This document shows positions 40,384 through 50,416 of a stretch of 64,000 nt of DNA, piece after piece. Position numbers and translations under genes: made by a program. This DNA comes from an uncultured Paracoccaceae bacterium (lineage in GTDB: Bacteria > Pseudomonadota > Alphaproteobacteria > Rhodobacterales > Rhodobacteraceae). The notes below the pieces were generated by a model. The model was given only the letters and a program-made list of their open reading frames with translations. It searched no databases and was not told where the DNA came from. Positions within the stretch are counted from its first letter, which is position 1, and each line of letters opens with the position of its first letter. The stretch spans positions 310,001 to 374,000 of the forward strand of contig CANNFA010000003.1 of the NCBI GenBank assembly GCA_947503765.1. The letters are read 5' to 3'.

Positions 40384-42669
40384 TCAGGCCGCGTTCAGCA
40401 TCTCCCACATGCGCAGCGGGGTGAAGGGCATGTCGGCCTGGCGCACGCCCCGTTCCCAGACCGCGTCGAGCACCGCATTGCCGACCGCGGCCATCGCGCC
40501 GACCGTGCCCGCCTCGCCGCAGCCCTTCATGCCGAGCGCGTTGGCGGTGGACGGCACCGGCTCGGAATGGAAGGCCACCCAGGGCATCGTGTCGGCCCGC
40601 GGCATCGCGTAATCCATGAAGGTCGCGGTCAGAAGCTGGCCGTCCTCGTCATAGACGGTGTGCTCCATGATCGCCTGGCCCAGCCCCTGCGCCACGCCGC
40701 CATGCACCTGGCCCTCGGCCAGCATCGGGTTGATCAGGTTGCCCAGATCGTCCACCACGGTGTATTTCACCACCTGGGTCGCGCCGGTATCGGGGTCGAT
40801 CTCGACCTCGGCGAAATGCGCGCCGTTCGGGTAGGACCGGCCCGGGATTTCCGCCTTCTCGCGGAAGCTGAGCAGGTCGGTGCGGCCCTTGGCGCGCGCC
40901 ATTTCCGCCGCTTCCAGGAAGGTCGGGGTGACGTTGGTGCCCTTGAGCCGGAACCGTTCGTCGTCGAAGGACACATCCTCGGGTGCGACACCGTTCTCTT
41001 CGGCGAGGAAGGCGCCGAACGCCTTGATCATCACCCCCACCGTGTGCAGCGTCGCGTTGTTCTGCGTCGTGACCGAGCGCGAGCCGCCGGTGCCGCCGCC
41101 GGCCGGGATCAGATCGCTGTCGCCCTGGACGAAGCGGATCTTGTCCACCGGTATCCCGGTCTGGTCCGACAGGAAGGCGGCGAACACCGTCTCGTGGCCC
41201 TGTCCGTTCGACTGGGTGCCGACATAGATCGTGGCTGTGCCGTCGTCGTTGAAGTCGATCTGAACATGCTCGTCCGGGTCGCCGAGGATCGATTCGATGT
41301 AGTAGGACAGGCCGAGCCCGCGCAGCTTGCCCGCCTTTTCCGACTCCGCCCGGCGCGCGGCGAAGCCGGGAATGTCGGCCTCGCGCTCGGCGCGGGTCAG
41401 GACACGGTCGAACTCGCCCACGTCGTATTTCTCGCCCGTGGCCGATTTGTAGGGGAACTGGTCCGGCGCGATGAAGTTCTTGCGCCGAAGCGTCAGCGGA
41501 TCGACCCCCAGAACGCGCGCGGCGTTGTCCATCGAGCGTTCCAGCGCATAGATCGCCTCGGGCCGGCCGGCGCCGCGATAGGCATCGGTCGGCACGGTGT
41601 TGGTATAGATCCCCTTCACCTCCAGCAGGGTGTTCTGGCAATCGTAGGTGCCCATCATCACCCGCGCGAACAGGAACGACTGGATCATCTGCCCGAAGGT
41701 CGAGTTGTAGGCGCCCATGTCGCTGAGCGTCTTCACCTTGTAGCCGATCAGCTTGTGATCGGCATCGAACGCCATCTGGGTGGTCGAGGTCAGCGCGCGC
41801 CCGCCATTGTCGGTCAGCATCGCCTCGGTCCGGTCCGACATCCAGCGGACCGGCTTGCCGGTCAGCTTGGCCGCCAGCGGAAGCGGGAAATATTCGGGAT
41901 AGGGGAACCCCTTCATCCCGAAGCCGCCGCCGACATCGGGGGTGGTGATGCGGATACGCTCCTTGTCGATGCCGTAATTGTCGGCCAGGTGGTCCTTCAT
42001 GCCCCAGACGCCCTGCCCGCCATAGCACAGGTGCATCCGCTCGCCGTCCCATTCGGCATAGGCGGCGCGCGGCTCCATCGAATTGACGATGATCCGGTTG
42101 TCGCCGACATCGAAGGTCACGACATGCGCGGCTTCGGCAAAGGCGGCCTCAACCTTGTCCGGATCGCCGTCAAGGAAATCGTAGGCCACGTTGCCGGGGG
42201 CCTCCTCGGGGTGAAGCTCTTCGCCGCCCTCGGCCAGGTCGATCTTGGCGGGCAGTTCGCGGTAGTCCAGCTCGATCAGCTCGGCCGCGTCCATGGCCTG
42301 GTCCAGCGTGTCCGCCACGATGCAGGCCACCGGCTCGCCGACAAAGCGCAGCCGCCCCTTGGCCAGGACCGGGCGCAAAGGCGCCGCGCCCTTCGTGCCG
42401 TCACGGTTGGGCGCGCGGTCGAACTGCATGGCAAGATCGACGCCTTCGCGCTCCAGATCGGCGGCGGTCAGCACGCAATGCACCCCGTCCGACTGCCTCG
42501 CCGCCTCGATGTCCAGCGCCTCGATCTCGGCATGGGCCACCGGCGAGCGGAAGAAATAGGCGTGCAGCGCCCCCTCGGGCGCGATGTCGTCCACATATTG
42601 GCCGTGGCCGGTCAGCAGGCGGACATCCTCGACGCGCTTGACCGACTGGCTCTTTCCGAACTTCTCCAT
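40384..42669 (-). CDS. Form-II CoxL-like molybdenum hydroxylase large subunit
   Basis: A 761-residue xanthine dehydrogenase/CO dehydrogenase family large subunit. The a/b hammerhead part starts RVEDVRLLTGHGQYVDDIAP. The cofactor-binding region contains GGGFGMKGFPYPEYFP and TDAYRGAGRPEAIYALE. AYRGAGR is the form-II motif, whereas true CO dehydrogenases have AYxCSFR, so CO is not the likely substrate. GCGEAGT near the C-terminus bears the active Glu. FAD and Fe-S subunits (CoxM, CoxS) are not adjacent, so partners must lie elsewhere. Confidence 0.88.
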   Translation of the reverse strand: MEKFGKSQSVKRVEDVRLLTGHGQYVDDIAPEGALHAYFFRSPVAHAEIEALDIEAARQSDGVHCVLTAADLEREGVDLAMQFDRAPNRDGTKGAAPLRPVLAKGRLRFVGEPVACIVADTLDQAMDAAELIELDYRELPAKIDLAEGGEELHPEEAPGNVAYDFLDGDPDKVEAAFAEAAHVVTFDVGDNRIIVNSMEPRAAYAEWDGERMHLCYGGQGVWGMKDHLADNYGIDKERIRITTPDVGGGFGMKGFPYPEYFPLPLAAKLTGKPVRWMSDRTEAMLTDNGGRALTSTTQMAFDADHKLIGYKVKTLSDMGAYNSTFGQMIQSFLFARVMMGTYDCQNTLLEVKGIYTNTVPTDAYRGAGRPEAIYALERSMDNAARVLGVDPLTLRRKNFIAPDQFPYKSATGEKYDVGEFDRVLTRAEREADIPGFAARRAESEKAGKLRGLGLSYYIESILGDPDEHVQIDFNDDGTATIYVGTQSNGQGHETVFAAFLSDQTGIPVDKIRFVQGDSDLIPAGGGTGGSRSVTTQNNATLHTVGVMIKAFGAFLAEENGVAPEDVSFDDERFRLKGTNVTPTFLEAAEMARAKGRTDLLSFREKAEIPGRSYPNGAHFAEVEIDPDTGATQVVKYTVVDDLGNLINPMLAEGQVHGGVAQGLGQAIMEHTVYDEDGQLLTATFMDYAMPRADTMPWVAFHSEPVPSTANALGMKGCGEAGTVGAMAAVGNAVLDAVWERGVRQADMPFTPLRMWEMLNAA

Positions 42670-42703
42670 GAGAGGGGCTCCCTGATTGGCGTTTGGGCGA
42701 ACC

Positions 42704-43519
42704 TTATCCGCTCTCGCCCCGGTGTCCAGCGTCTGCGGCCCGCGAATCGGCCAAGCCGGCCGAAACCGAGGCTGCCGGGGGGCCGACATCGCCCTCCCAG
42801 TAGGCCAGCCGGCCAAGCCGGTACACGGCGACGCTGTCGCCCGGCCCCCAGGTGCGCCGCAGCCAGGCGGCATCGTGCAGAAGGCTCTCGCCGGTGCGCC
42901 CGTCCGGCTCGCGCCATTGCAGCCGGCCCTGCGGAATATCGTTGAGCACCACGTTCGCGTCGCGGATGCCGATGACGTCGGCAAGGCGCCTTTCGCCGTC
43001 GCGCCGCACCCGGACGGCGCGGTTCGCGCGCTTGCCGAACAGCCACAGCGCGGCCAGCCCGGCCAGCCCCACGGCCAGCCCGATCCAGCGCAGCCGCACC
43101 CCGATGCGGCGGTAGTAGCCGATATCCTCCTCGATCCTGCCGGGGCGGTCCGCGAGGTAGCGCACGGGGCGCTCGTCGCCCGGCTGCACGGCGTCGAAAT
43201 AGGCTTGCGGCACCTTCTTTTCGACGCTGCGGCCGCCGCCGCCGCGCACCTTGTAGGTGAAGGTGACGTAATGCGCGCCGTCCACGCCCTCGCGCTTGGC
43301 GGCAACGGCCGCATAGGCCAGCGCGCCCTCGCGGTCGACCTTGCCGGCAAGGTACAGCGCCCCCGCGCTGAACAGGGTCAGCACGAACAGCCCCGCCCCC
43401 AGCACCAGCGCCGCCCAGCCGCCCAGCCGGAAGAACAGGCTCCACCAGCCCCTCGGCGCGTTCCGCCGGTGCTTGCGCCGGTATCCCTGCATCTCCGCCC
43501 CCCTCGCTGCTTTGCCCAT
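42704..43519 (-). CDS. DUF3592-domain membrane protein
   Basis: A 271-residue protein with two membrane segments (WAALVLGAGLFVLTLFSAGA and LRWIGLAVGLAGLAALWLFG). The periplasmic or luminal region between them, VDGAHYVTFTYKVRGGGGRS through YFDAVQPGDERPVRYLADRP, is the DUF3592 pattern. A soluble tail of about 110 residues follows. Function is unknown. The start may be at 43519 or at an ATG at 43492 (MQGYRRKHRR), which has a purine-rich site close by. It is 34 bp in front of the CoxL-like gene on the same strand, so they may be co-transcribed. Confidence 0.75.
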   Translation of the reverse strand: MGKAARGAEMQGYRRKHRRNAPRGWWSLFFRLGGWAALVLGAGLFVLTLFSAGALYLAGKVDREGALAYAAVAAKREGVDGAHYVTFTYKVRGGGGRSVEKKVPQAYFDAVQPGDERPVRYLADRPGRIEEDIGYYRRIGVRLRWIGLAVGLAGLAALWLFGKRANRAVRVRRDGERRLADVIGIRDANVVLNDIPQGRLQWREPDGRTGESLLHDAAWLRRTWGPGDSVAVYRLGRLAYWEGDVGPPAASVSAGLADSRAADAGHRGESG

Positions 43520-43629
43520 CCTAGCCCGGCATCCGCCCGCGGGGAACCGGCCGCGCAGGGCGCGGCGCCCCTTTCCCTCGCGCCGCGCGCGCGCTAAACG
43601 AGACGCGATTTTCGTGACGGGATAAACCG

Positions 43630-46600
43630 ATGTCCATGGACAAGACCTTCGACGCCGCCGAGGCCGAACCGCGGATCTACGCCGCCTGGGAAAAGGCCGG
43701 GGCCTTTGCCGCCGGGGCGGGCGCCACGCGCGACGAGACCTTCAGCATCATGATCCCGCCGCCCAACGTGACCGGCAGCCTGCATATGGGCCACGCCTTC
43801 AACAACACGTTGCAGGACATCCTGGTGCGCTGGCACCGGATGCGCGGCTTCGACACGCTGTGGCAGCCGGGCACCGACCATGCGGGCATCGCCACGCAGA
43901 TGGTCACCGAACGCGAGATGGCCGCGAACGGCGAGCCGACCCGCCTGGAGATGGGCCGCGAGGCGTTCGTGGACCGGGTCTGGCAGCAGAAGGTCGCCTC
44001 GCGCGGGACGATCATCGGCCAGCTCAAGCGGCTCGGCGCCTCCTGCGACTGGTCCCGCGAGGCGTTCACCATGGGCGGCGCGCCGGGCGACCCCGAAGCG
44101 GGCGGCAAGCAGCCGAATTTCCACGACGCGGTGATCCGCGTCTTCGTGGACATGTATCAAAAGGGGCTGATCCACCGCGGCAAGCGGCTGGTCAACTGGG
44201 ATCCGCATTTCGAGACCGCGATCTCCGATCTCGAGGTCGAGAACGTGGAAACCAACGGCCATATGTGGCACTTCAAGTATCCGCTGGCCGGCGGCGCGAG
44301 CTATGAGTACATCGAGAAGGACGAGGACGGCACCGTCATCCTGCGCGAGACGCGCGATTATATCTCCATCGCCACGACCCGGCCGGAAACGATGCTGGGC
44401 GACGGCGCGGTCGCGGTTCATCCATCGGATGAACGATACGCGCCAATCGTCGGAAAACTGTGTGAGATTCCGGTTGGTCCGAAGGATGCAAGACGTCTGA
44501 TCCCGATCATCACCGACGACTATCCCGATCCCGATTTCGGCTCCGGCGCAGTCAAGATCACCGGCGCACACGATTTCAACGACCATGCCGTGGCCGAGCG
44601 TGGCAACATCCCGATGTACCGGCTGATGGACACCTCCGGCACGATGCGCGCCGATGGCGAGGATTACGCGACCTGCGCCGCGCGCGCCCAGGAAATCGCC
44701 GCCGGCGCCCCCTTTACCGGCGCAGAGGTGGACACGCTGAACCTGGTGCCCGACGATCTGCGCGGGCTCGACCGGTTCGAGGCGCGCCGCCGCGTGGTGC
44801 AACAGATCACCGACGAGGGGCTCGCCGTGATGACGCGGCCGGACGATCCGCGGCTGGGCAAGACCGGCGCGGATCCCGAGGATGGCCCGGTGCCTCTGGT
44901 CGAGGCCAAGCTGATCATGCAGCCCTACGGCGACCGCTCCAAGGTGGTGATCGAGCCGATGCTGACCGACCAGTGGTTCGTCGATGCAGAAAAGATCGTC
45001 GGCCCCGCCATCGAGGCGGTGCGCGGCGGGGATGTGCGGATCCTGCCGGAACAGGACCGCAAGGTCTATTTCAACTGGCTTGAGAATATCGAGCCGTGGT
45101 GCATCAGCCGCCAGCTCTGGTGGGGCCACCAGATCCCGGTCTGGTACGGGTTCGACCTGTCCGGCAAGGGCTTTCGTGACGACGAGAAGGACGGCGCGCT
45201 GGACGAGGTGGAACTGTTCCGCCTGCTGGCCGATCAGGACTTGCTGCGCGGCGACGAGCGCCACCATTGCGCGCCGGATTTCGACAGCGTTTCCAGCCAG
45301 TTCTCGGACGTTCTTTCCACGCTCCCGACGCCGCTGCATCGCGCCCGCGTGATCGAGGTGGCCGACCGCGCCGCCGCGCGTCACACCATTGCGGCCAGCC
45401 TCGCCGAGTACAATGTCAGCCAGGATCCCACGCATCTGGTCTACCCGATCTGGCGTGATCCCGATGTGCTGGATACCTGGTTCTCGTCCGGGCTATGGCC
45501 GATCGGGACATTGGGATGGCCCGACAATACCCCGGAATTGCAGAAGTATTTCCCGACATCCGTTCTGGTCACGGGGTTCGACATCATCTTCTTCTGGGTC
45601 GCCCGGATGATGATGATGCAATATGCCGTGGTCGGCGAACGGCCCTTCGACACCGTCTATGTCCACGCGCTGGTGCGCGACGAGAAGGGCAAGAAGATGT
45701 CCAAATCGCTGGGCAACGTGCTCGATCCGCTGGAGCTGATCGACGAGTTCGGCGCGGATGCGGTGCGCTTCACGCTGACGTCGATGGCGGCGATGGGCCG
45801 CGACCTGAAGCTGTCGACGCAACGTATTGCGGGATATCGAAATTTTACCACCAAGCTGTGGAATGCCGTGCGCTTTGCCGAGATGAACGACGTCTACGCC
45901 AGCGGTGATTTTTCGACGAAAAATCGGCCCGCCCCGGATGCGGCGCAAACCGCGAACCGCTGGATCCTCGGCCGCACCGCCAAGGTGCGCGAAACCGTCG
46001 ATACCGCGCTTGGCGCGTTCCGCTTCAACGATGCGGCGAACGCGCTCTACGCCTTTACCTGGGGCGAGGTCTGCGACTGGTACGTGGAATTCGCCAAGCC
46101 GCTGCTGACCTCGGACGACCCGGCCGTGGTGACCGAGACCCGCGCCGTGATGGGCTGGGTGCTGGACCAGTGCCTGATCCTGCTGCACCCGATCATGCCC
46201 TTCGTTACCGAAGAGCTGTGGGGCAACACCGCCGCGCGTGCCGGCATGCTGGTGCACGCCGACTGGCCGACCTATACCGCCGCCGACCTGCTGGACGAGG
46301 CCGCCGACCGCGAAATGACCTGGGTCATCGCCCTGATCGACGAGATTCGATCGGCCCGCGCGCAGGTGCATGTCCCCGCCGGATTGCAGATCCCGATGCT
46401 GCTGGTGGAACTGGACGCCGCCGGCCGTGCCGCCTGGGACCGCAACGAGGCGCTGATCAAGCGGCTGGCGCGCGTCGAGACCCTGACCGAGGTGCCGCAG
46501 ATGCCCAAGGGCGCGATCACCGTGGCGGTGCCCGGCGGGCTGTTCGGCCTGCCGCTCGAAGGGATCATCGACGTGGCCGAGGAAAAGGCCCGGCTGGAGA

Positions 46601-46779
46601 AGTCGCTGCAAAAGCTGGAGAAGGAAATCGGCGGGCTGAACGGGCGTTTGTCGAACCCGAAATTCGCTCAAAGCGCGCCGGCAGAGGTCGTCGAGGAAAC
46701 ACGCGGCAACCTGGCCGCCCGCGAGGCCGAGGCGGACAAGCTGCGCGTGGCGTTGGCCCGGCTGGCCGAGGCGGGCTGA
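43630..46779 (+). CDS. valS: Valine-tRNA ligase
   Basis: A 1049-residue class I synthetase. The HIGH-type motif is [16 protein letters not shown] and the KMSKS loop is [18 protein letters not shown]. The editing domain ([20 protein letters not shown]) and the C-terminal coiled arm ([18 protein letters not shown]) are present. About 100 residues longer than the E. coli enzyme, mainly due to an insertion near residues 515-610 (from [12 protein letters not shown] to [20 protein letters not shown]), common in alphaproteobacteria. Short low-GC patches are seen at about 44415-44500 and 45820-45930. Confidence 0.96.
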   Translation: MSMDKTFDAAEAEPRIYAAWEKAGAFAAGAGATRDETFSIMIPPPNVTGSLHMGHAFNNTLQDILVRWHRMRGFDTLWQPGTDHAGIATQMVTEREMAANGEPTRLEMGREAFVDRVWQQKVASRGTIIGQLKRLGASCDWSREAFTMGGAPGDPEAGGKQPNFHDAVIRVFVDMYQKGLIHRGKRLVNWDPHFETAISDLEVENVETNGHMWHFKYPLAGGASYEYIEKDEDGTVILRETRDYISIATTRPETMLGDGAVAVHPSDERYAPIVGKLCEIPVGPKDARRLIPIITDDYPDPDFGSGAVKITGAHDFNDHAVAERGNIPMYRLMDTSGTMRADGEDYATCAARAQEIAAGAPFTGAEVDTLNLVPDDLRGLDRFEARRRVVQQITDEGLAVMTRPDDPRLGKTGADPEDGPVPLVEAKLIMQPYGDRSKVVIEPMLTDQWFVDAEKIVGPAIEAVRGGDVRILPEQDRKVYFNWLENIEPWCISRQLWWGHQIPVWYGFDLSGKGFRDDEKDGALDEVELFRLLADQDLLRGDERHHCAPDFDSVSSQFSDVLSTLPTPLHRARVIEVADRAAARHTIAASLAEYNVSQDPTHLVYPIWRDPDVLDTWFSSGLWPIGTLGWPDNTPELQKYFPTSVLVTGFDIIFFWVARMMMMQYAVVGERPFDTVYVHALVRDEKGKKMSKSLGNVLDPLELIDEFGADAVRFTLTSMAAMGRDLKLSTQRIAGYRNFTTKLWNAVRFAEMNDVYASGDFSTKNRPAPDAAQTANRWILGRTAKVRETVDTALGAFRFNDAANALYAFTWGEVCDWYVEFAKPLLTSDDPAVVTETRAVMGWVLDQCLILLHPIMPFVTEELWGNTAARAGMLVHADWPTYTAADLLDEAADREMTWVIALIDEIRSARAQVHVPAGLQIPMLLVELDAAGRAAWDRNEALIKRLARVETLTEVPQMPKGAITVAVPGGLFGLPLEGIIDVAEEKARLEKSLQKLEKEIGGLNGRLSNPKFAQSAPAEVVEETRGNLAAREAEADKLRVALARLAEAG

Positions 46780-46802
46780 GCCGGCAAAGGGGGGCACACG
46801 CC

Positions 46803-47939
46803 ATGCGCGGTACGCGCTACACCGATCTGGTCCGGGGTCTGCCCGCCACCGTGCCCTTCGTCGGCCCCGAGGCGCAGGAGCGCGCCCGCGGCGCGGCATT
46901 CCGCGCCCGGCTGGGGGCGAACGAATCGGTCTTCGGCCCCTCGCCCCGCGCCGTTGCCGCGATGGGGGCCGCCGCCGCCGATGCCTGGAAATACGGCGAT
47001 CCCGAGAACCACGACCTGCGCGCCGCGCTGGCCGCGCATGAGGGCGTGCCGGCGGCCAGCATCGTGATCGGCGAGGGGATCGACGGGCTGCTGGGCGATC
47101 TGGTGCGGCTGCTGATCGGCCCCGGCGACGCCGTCGTGACCTCGGACGGGGCCTATCCGACCTTCAACTACCATGCCGCCGGTCATGGCGGCGCGCTTTG
47201 CAAGGTGCCGTATCGCGGCGACTGCGAAGACCCGGACGCGCTGCTGGCGAAGGCGGCCGAGACAGGCGCAAAGCTGGTCTATCTGTCCAACCCGGACAAC
47301 CCGATGGGCAGCTGGCACGCAGCGGGCACGGTCGAGGCGATGCTGGACGGCCTGCCGGAGGGCTGCGTGCTGTGCCTTGACGAGGCCTATGCGCAATTCC
47401 TGCCCGGCCCCGCACCCCGGATCGCGCCGGACGATCCGCGCGTGATCCGGTTTCGCACCTTTTCAAAGGCTTACGGCATGGCCGGGGCACGGATCGGCTA
47501 TGGCATCTGCGCGCCGGGCCTGGCCGCCGCCTTCGACAAGGTGCGCAACCATTTCGGCGTGAACCGGATCGCGCAGGCCGGCGCGCTTGCGGCGCTGGCC
47601 GATGCCGATTGGCTGCAAGACGTGGTCGCCCGCGTGGCCGGGGCCCGGGCGCGGATCGGCGAGATCGCCGCGGCGAACGGGCTGCACGCCCTGCCCTCCG
47701 CTGCGAATTTCGTGGCGGTGGATTGCGGACGCGGCGGCGATTTCGCCCGTGCCGTGCTGGCCGGGCTGATCGCGCGGGGCGTGTTCGTGCGCATGCCCGC
47801 CGCCGCGCCGCAGGACCGCTGCATCCGCATCAGCGCCGGGCGCCCCGCCGACCTTGCGGCCCTGCAAGAGGCACTGCCGGGCGCGCTGGAAGACGCCGGA
47901 AGCGGCGATGCCGGGCACGGGGACTGGCCCCGCGGATAA
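46803..47939 (+). CDS. HisC-like PLP aminotransferase
   Basis: A 378-residue fold-I aminotransferase beginning MRGTRYTDLVRGLPATVPFV. It has RLGANESVFGPSPRAVAAMG, the PLP region VVTSDGAYPTFNYHAAGHG, SNPDNPMGSWH, LDEAYAQFLPG and the PLP lysine in RTFSKAYGMAGARIGYG. The family includes histidinol-phosphate aminotransferases and related enzymes; the second alternative is an amino acid transaminase with unknown substrate. It lies 23 bp after valS with AAAGGGGGG near the start, so the two are co-transcribed. Confidence 0.85.
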   Translation: MRGTRYTDLVRGLPATVPFVGPEAQERARGAAFRARLGANESVFGPSPRAVAAMGAAAADAWKYGDPENHDLRAALAAHEGVPAASIVIGEGIDGLLGDLVRLLIGPGDAVVTSDGAYPTFNYHAAGHGGALCKVPYRGDCEDPDALLAKAAETGAKLVYLSNPDNPMGSWHAAGTVEAMLDGLPEGCVLCLDEAYAQFLPGPAPRIAPDDPRVIRFRTFSKAYGMAGARIGYGICAPGLAAAFDKVRNHFGVNRIAQAGALAALADADWLQDVVARVAGARARIGEIAAANGLHALPSAANFVAVDCGRGGDFARAVLAGLIARGVFVRMPAAAPQDRCIRISAGRPADLAALQEALPGALEDAGSGDAGHGDWPRG

Positions 47940-47993
47940 TCGGTGCTATCCTGAGCGCGGCGCCCCTGCGCTGGGTTATTCGGGAGACAGCCG

Positions 47994-48188
47994 ATGTCCT
48001 ACAGACGCCACGCGGACACGCGGCCACCGCTTCCCTGCGAGGGCCGCGCCGAGGATTACACCGCCGCCTTCCTCGTGGTGGCGGGGCTGTTGTGCTTTCT
48101 GGTGCTGATGATGCTCTGGGCGCGGTGGGGCATGCCGGCGACGATGATCTGCGCGGCGCTGGCCGAATGCGGGTTGCGCCGGTTCTGA
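47994..48188 (+). CDS. Small single-helix membrane protein
   Basis: A 64-residue protein, MSYRRHADTRPPLPCEGRAE, with a single hydrophobic helix (AAFLVVAGLLCFLVLMMLWA) and a C-terminal amphipathic part. A GGGAGA site precedes the ATG. No family is recognised. It is 54 bp after the aminotransferase gene and could belong to the valS transcript. Confidence 0.6.
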   Translation: MSYRRHADTRPPLPCEGRAEDYTAAFLVVAGLLCFLVLMMLWARWGMPATMICAALAECGLRRF

Positions 48189-48219
48189 GCCGCGATGCCG
48201 GTGGCCCAACAGGGCAACT

Positions 48220-49431
48220 TCAACCAGAAGACGCGAAGGGTTCGGCGCAGATCGCCGCGGCCGCGTCCAGCGCGCCCGGCCCGTGCGGCACCCCCAGCGC
48301 GCTGAGCCCGGCGCCGATCGCCCCAAGCGCGCCCAGCACCATGTGGGCGTTGACATGGCCCATATGGGCGATGCGGAAATAGCCGTCGGCGGCCGGATCG
48401 CCCGGCGGCGCCATGCCGATCCCGAGGCCCAGGGTCACGCCGGCATTTTCCTCTGTCCAGCGGCGCAGCGCGGCACCGTGCGCCCCGCCCAGCCCCAGCG
48501 CCGTGACCGCGTGCGAGCGTTTGGCCGGATCGGCGATGTTCAGCCGCAGCGGCCCGCCCGCCCCCCAGGCGTCGCAGGCCGCCCAGATCGCACGGGCAAG
48601 CTGCGCGTGGCGGGCCTGGACGGCCTCCAGCCCCTCTTCGGCGATCATGTCGAGCGCGGCGCGCAGCGCGAACAGGTGATGCGTGGGCGCGGTGCCGCCG
48701 AAATACTCGTAGAACCGCGCCGGATCTGCGCGCGGGCGCCAGTCCCAGTAGGTGGTCACGCAGCCCGCCGTCTCGCGCGCCTCGGCGGCGCGCGGGCCGA
48801 AGAACACGAAGGCAAGGCCCGGCGGCGTCATCAGGCCCTTCTGGCTGGCGGCAAGGGTCAGATCGACGCCCCAGCCGTCCATGTCGTATTCCTCGCAGGC
48901 CAGCGAGGCGATGCAGTCGACCATCAGCAGCGCGGGATGCCCGGCCTCGTCCAGCGCGCGGCGGATGCCGGGGATGTCGTTCTTCACCGAGGTGGCGGTA
49001 TCCACCTGGACCACCAGCACCGACTTGATGCGGTGCGCGGTGTCGGCGGCCAGATGCGCGGCCAGCCGATCCAGATCGACATCGCCCGCGCGCCCGAAAT
49101 CGAGGATGTCGAGCGTCACGCCCAGCCCGGCCGCATGTTCCGACCAGCCAAGCGCGAACCGCCCCGTCGCCAGGACAAGGCAGGTGTCGCCGGGCGAATG
49201 GGTGTTGGCGATCGCCGCCTCCCAGCCGCCATGACCGTTGGCGATGTAGATCGCGGCGTCATGCGCGGTGCGCGCCAATGCCTTGAGGTCGCGCACGATC
49301 CCGGCGACCTCGCCGACCAGATCGCCCTCGTAGATGTTGGGCGCGGCGCGGTGCATGGCGCGCAGAACCCGGTCGGGCACGACCGAGGGGCCGGGGATGG
49401 CGAGGTATTCGCGGCCATTGGCAAGGGACAT
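48220..49431 (-). CDS. Class V aminotransferase (alanine/serine-glyoxylate type)
   Basis: A 403-residue fold-I enzyme of the AGXT/SgaA group. It starts MSLANGREYLAIPGPSVVPD, with IANGHGGWEAAIANTHSPGD near 75, DCIASLACEEYDMDGWGVDL for the PLP Asp, and the Schiff-base lysine in LTLAASQKGLMTPPG. The later WDWRPRADPARFYEYFGGTA helps bind substrate. It would move an amino group from serine or alanine to glyoxylate or a similar keto acid; the substrate is not settled. The ATG at 49431 is taken over an in-frame codon at 49446. Confidence 0.87.
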   Translation of the reverse strand: MSLANGREYLAIPGPSVVPDRVLRAMHRAAPNIYEGDLVGEVAGIVRDLKALARTAHDAAIYIANGHGGWEAAIANTHSPGDTCLVLATGRFALGWSEHAAGLGVTLDILDFGRAGDVDLDRLAAHLAADTAHRIKSVLVVQVDTATSVKNDIPGIRRALDEAGHPALLMVDCIASLACEEYDMDGWGVDLTLAASQKGLMTPPGLAFVFFGPRAAEARETAGCVTTYWDWRPRADPARFYEYFGGTAPTHHLFALRAALDMIAEEGLEAVQARHAQLARAIWAACDAWGAGGPLRLNIADPAKRSHAVTALGLGGAHGAALRRWTEENAGVTLGLGIGMAPPGDPAADGYFRIAHMGHVNAHMVLGALGAIGAGLSALGVPHGPGALDAAAAICAEPFASSG

Positions 49432-49549
49432 GGCGAGGCTCCGCAAGGGGTTGACCGAATCCGGTTAATCCCCGGCGCAGACGGCGTCAATCGTCCCGGC
49501 CCGCCGACCGCGCCGGGGCGCCGCGTCTTGTGCGGCGCGGCCGGAGCGG

Positions 49550-49665
49550 CTAGAGCATGTTTCGCCTGATCGACATCACGCGCCCGCCCGACCGCGCCCG
49601 CCTTGCGAACCCTGCCTTAGGCAGGCACGCGAAGCCCCGAATTCTCTTGAGCGAAACACGCGCTA
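49550..49665. repeat. Long palindromic element, copy 2
   Basis: Outer arms CTAGAGCATGTTTCGC (49550-49565) and GCGAAACACGCGCTAG (49650-49665) pair with two mismatches. Inside is a compact hairpin CCTGCCTTAGGCAGG (49611-49625) and a GAATTC. The arm core resembles that at 35465. It lies in the 271-bp gap in front of the phosphatase gene, between divergent genes, and holds no ORF. Origin and function are unknown. Confidence 0.6.
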
Positions 49666-49702
49666 GATCCCCGCCCTGCACCTTCCGGCCCGGACCCCGC
49701 CC

Positions 49703-50416
49703 ATGCAAAGCCCGATGCTCGCCCGGCTCAAACAGTTCAAGCGCCGCATCTCGACGGCGCATGGAGCGGACATTTCCACGCCCGCCGCCCGGCGCAAGGC
49801 GCGGCTGCACTACTATTTGGGCGATGTCGGGTTTCTTCGGGTGATCTGGACCAACCTGTTCCAGATCGCGCCGGGCGTCTGGCGGTCGAATCAGCCTTCG
49901 CCCGCGCGGCTGAAGAAGGCAAAGGCGATGGGCATCCGCACGGTGCTGAACCTGCGGGGCGCGGACGTATTCTCGTTCTACCTGTTCGAGAAGGAGGCGT
50001 GCGAGACGCTGGGCCTGACGCTGATCGACCACAAGCTGCAACCCCGCGCGCTGGTGCCGCGCGCGCAGCTTCTGGGCCTGCTGGAGGTGTTCGACCGGGT
50101 GGAAAGGCCCGTGCTGATGCATTGCAAGTCGGGCGCGGACCGGGCCGGGCTGGCCTCGGCGCTGTGGCTGCTGCACCGGGAGGGCGCGGAGATCGACGCG
50201 GCGCGGGCCATGATGTCGTTCCGCTTCCTGCACCGGCGCGGCACAAGCACCGGGATCCTCGATCACATGCTCGATGCCTATGCCGCCGATTGCGAAACGG
50301 ATCCGATGCCGATCCGCCGCTGGATCGCGGAGCGCTACGATCCCGAGGCGCTGACCGCATCGTTCCGCACAGCCCGCGCCGCGCGCGGGCGGCCGGCGGC
50401 GAAAGACGGGCGCTGA
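49703..50416 (+). CDS. Tyrosine phosphatase (dual-specificity-like)
   Basis: A 237-residue protein with the phosphatase loop LMHCKSGADRAGLAS, fitting HCx5R (Cys nucleophile and Arg). The general-acid region VLNLRGADVFSFYLFEKEAC is N-terminal. A C-terminal basic tail is present. Family members remove phosphate from tyrosines, or phosphoinositides and lipids in some lineages. It ends in a 1-bp overlap (TGATG) with an MsbA-like exporter, so the pair forms an operon; dephosphorylation of a lipid cargo or regulation of export are guesses. Confidence 0.8.
   Translation: MQSPMLARLKQFKRRISTAHGADISTPAARRKARLHYYLGDVGFLRVIWTNLFQIAPGVWRSNQPSPARLKKAKAMGIRTVLNLRGADVFSFYLFEKEACETLGLTLIDHKLQPRALVPRAQLLGLLEVFDRVERPVLMHCKSGADRAGLASALWLLHREGAEIDAARAMMSFRFLHRRGTSTGILDHMLDAYAADCETDPMPIRRWIAERYDPEALTASFRTARAARGRPAAKDGR

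Noticed and set aside
40384-42669. Aerobic CO dehydrogenase large subunit
   Set aside because: The motif is AYRGAGR (form II) and coxM/coxS are not adjacent; CO oxidation is not supported.
39340-42945. A plus-strand open frame of about 1,200 codons opposite the CoxL-like gene
   Set aside because: Low-complexity composition and full overlap with a conserved molybdenum hydroxylase on the minus strand.
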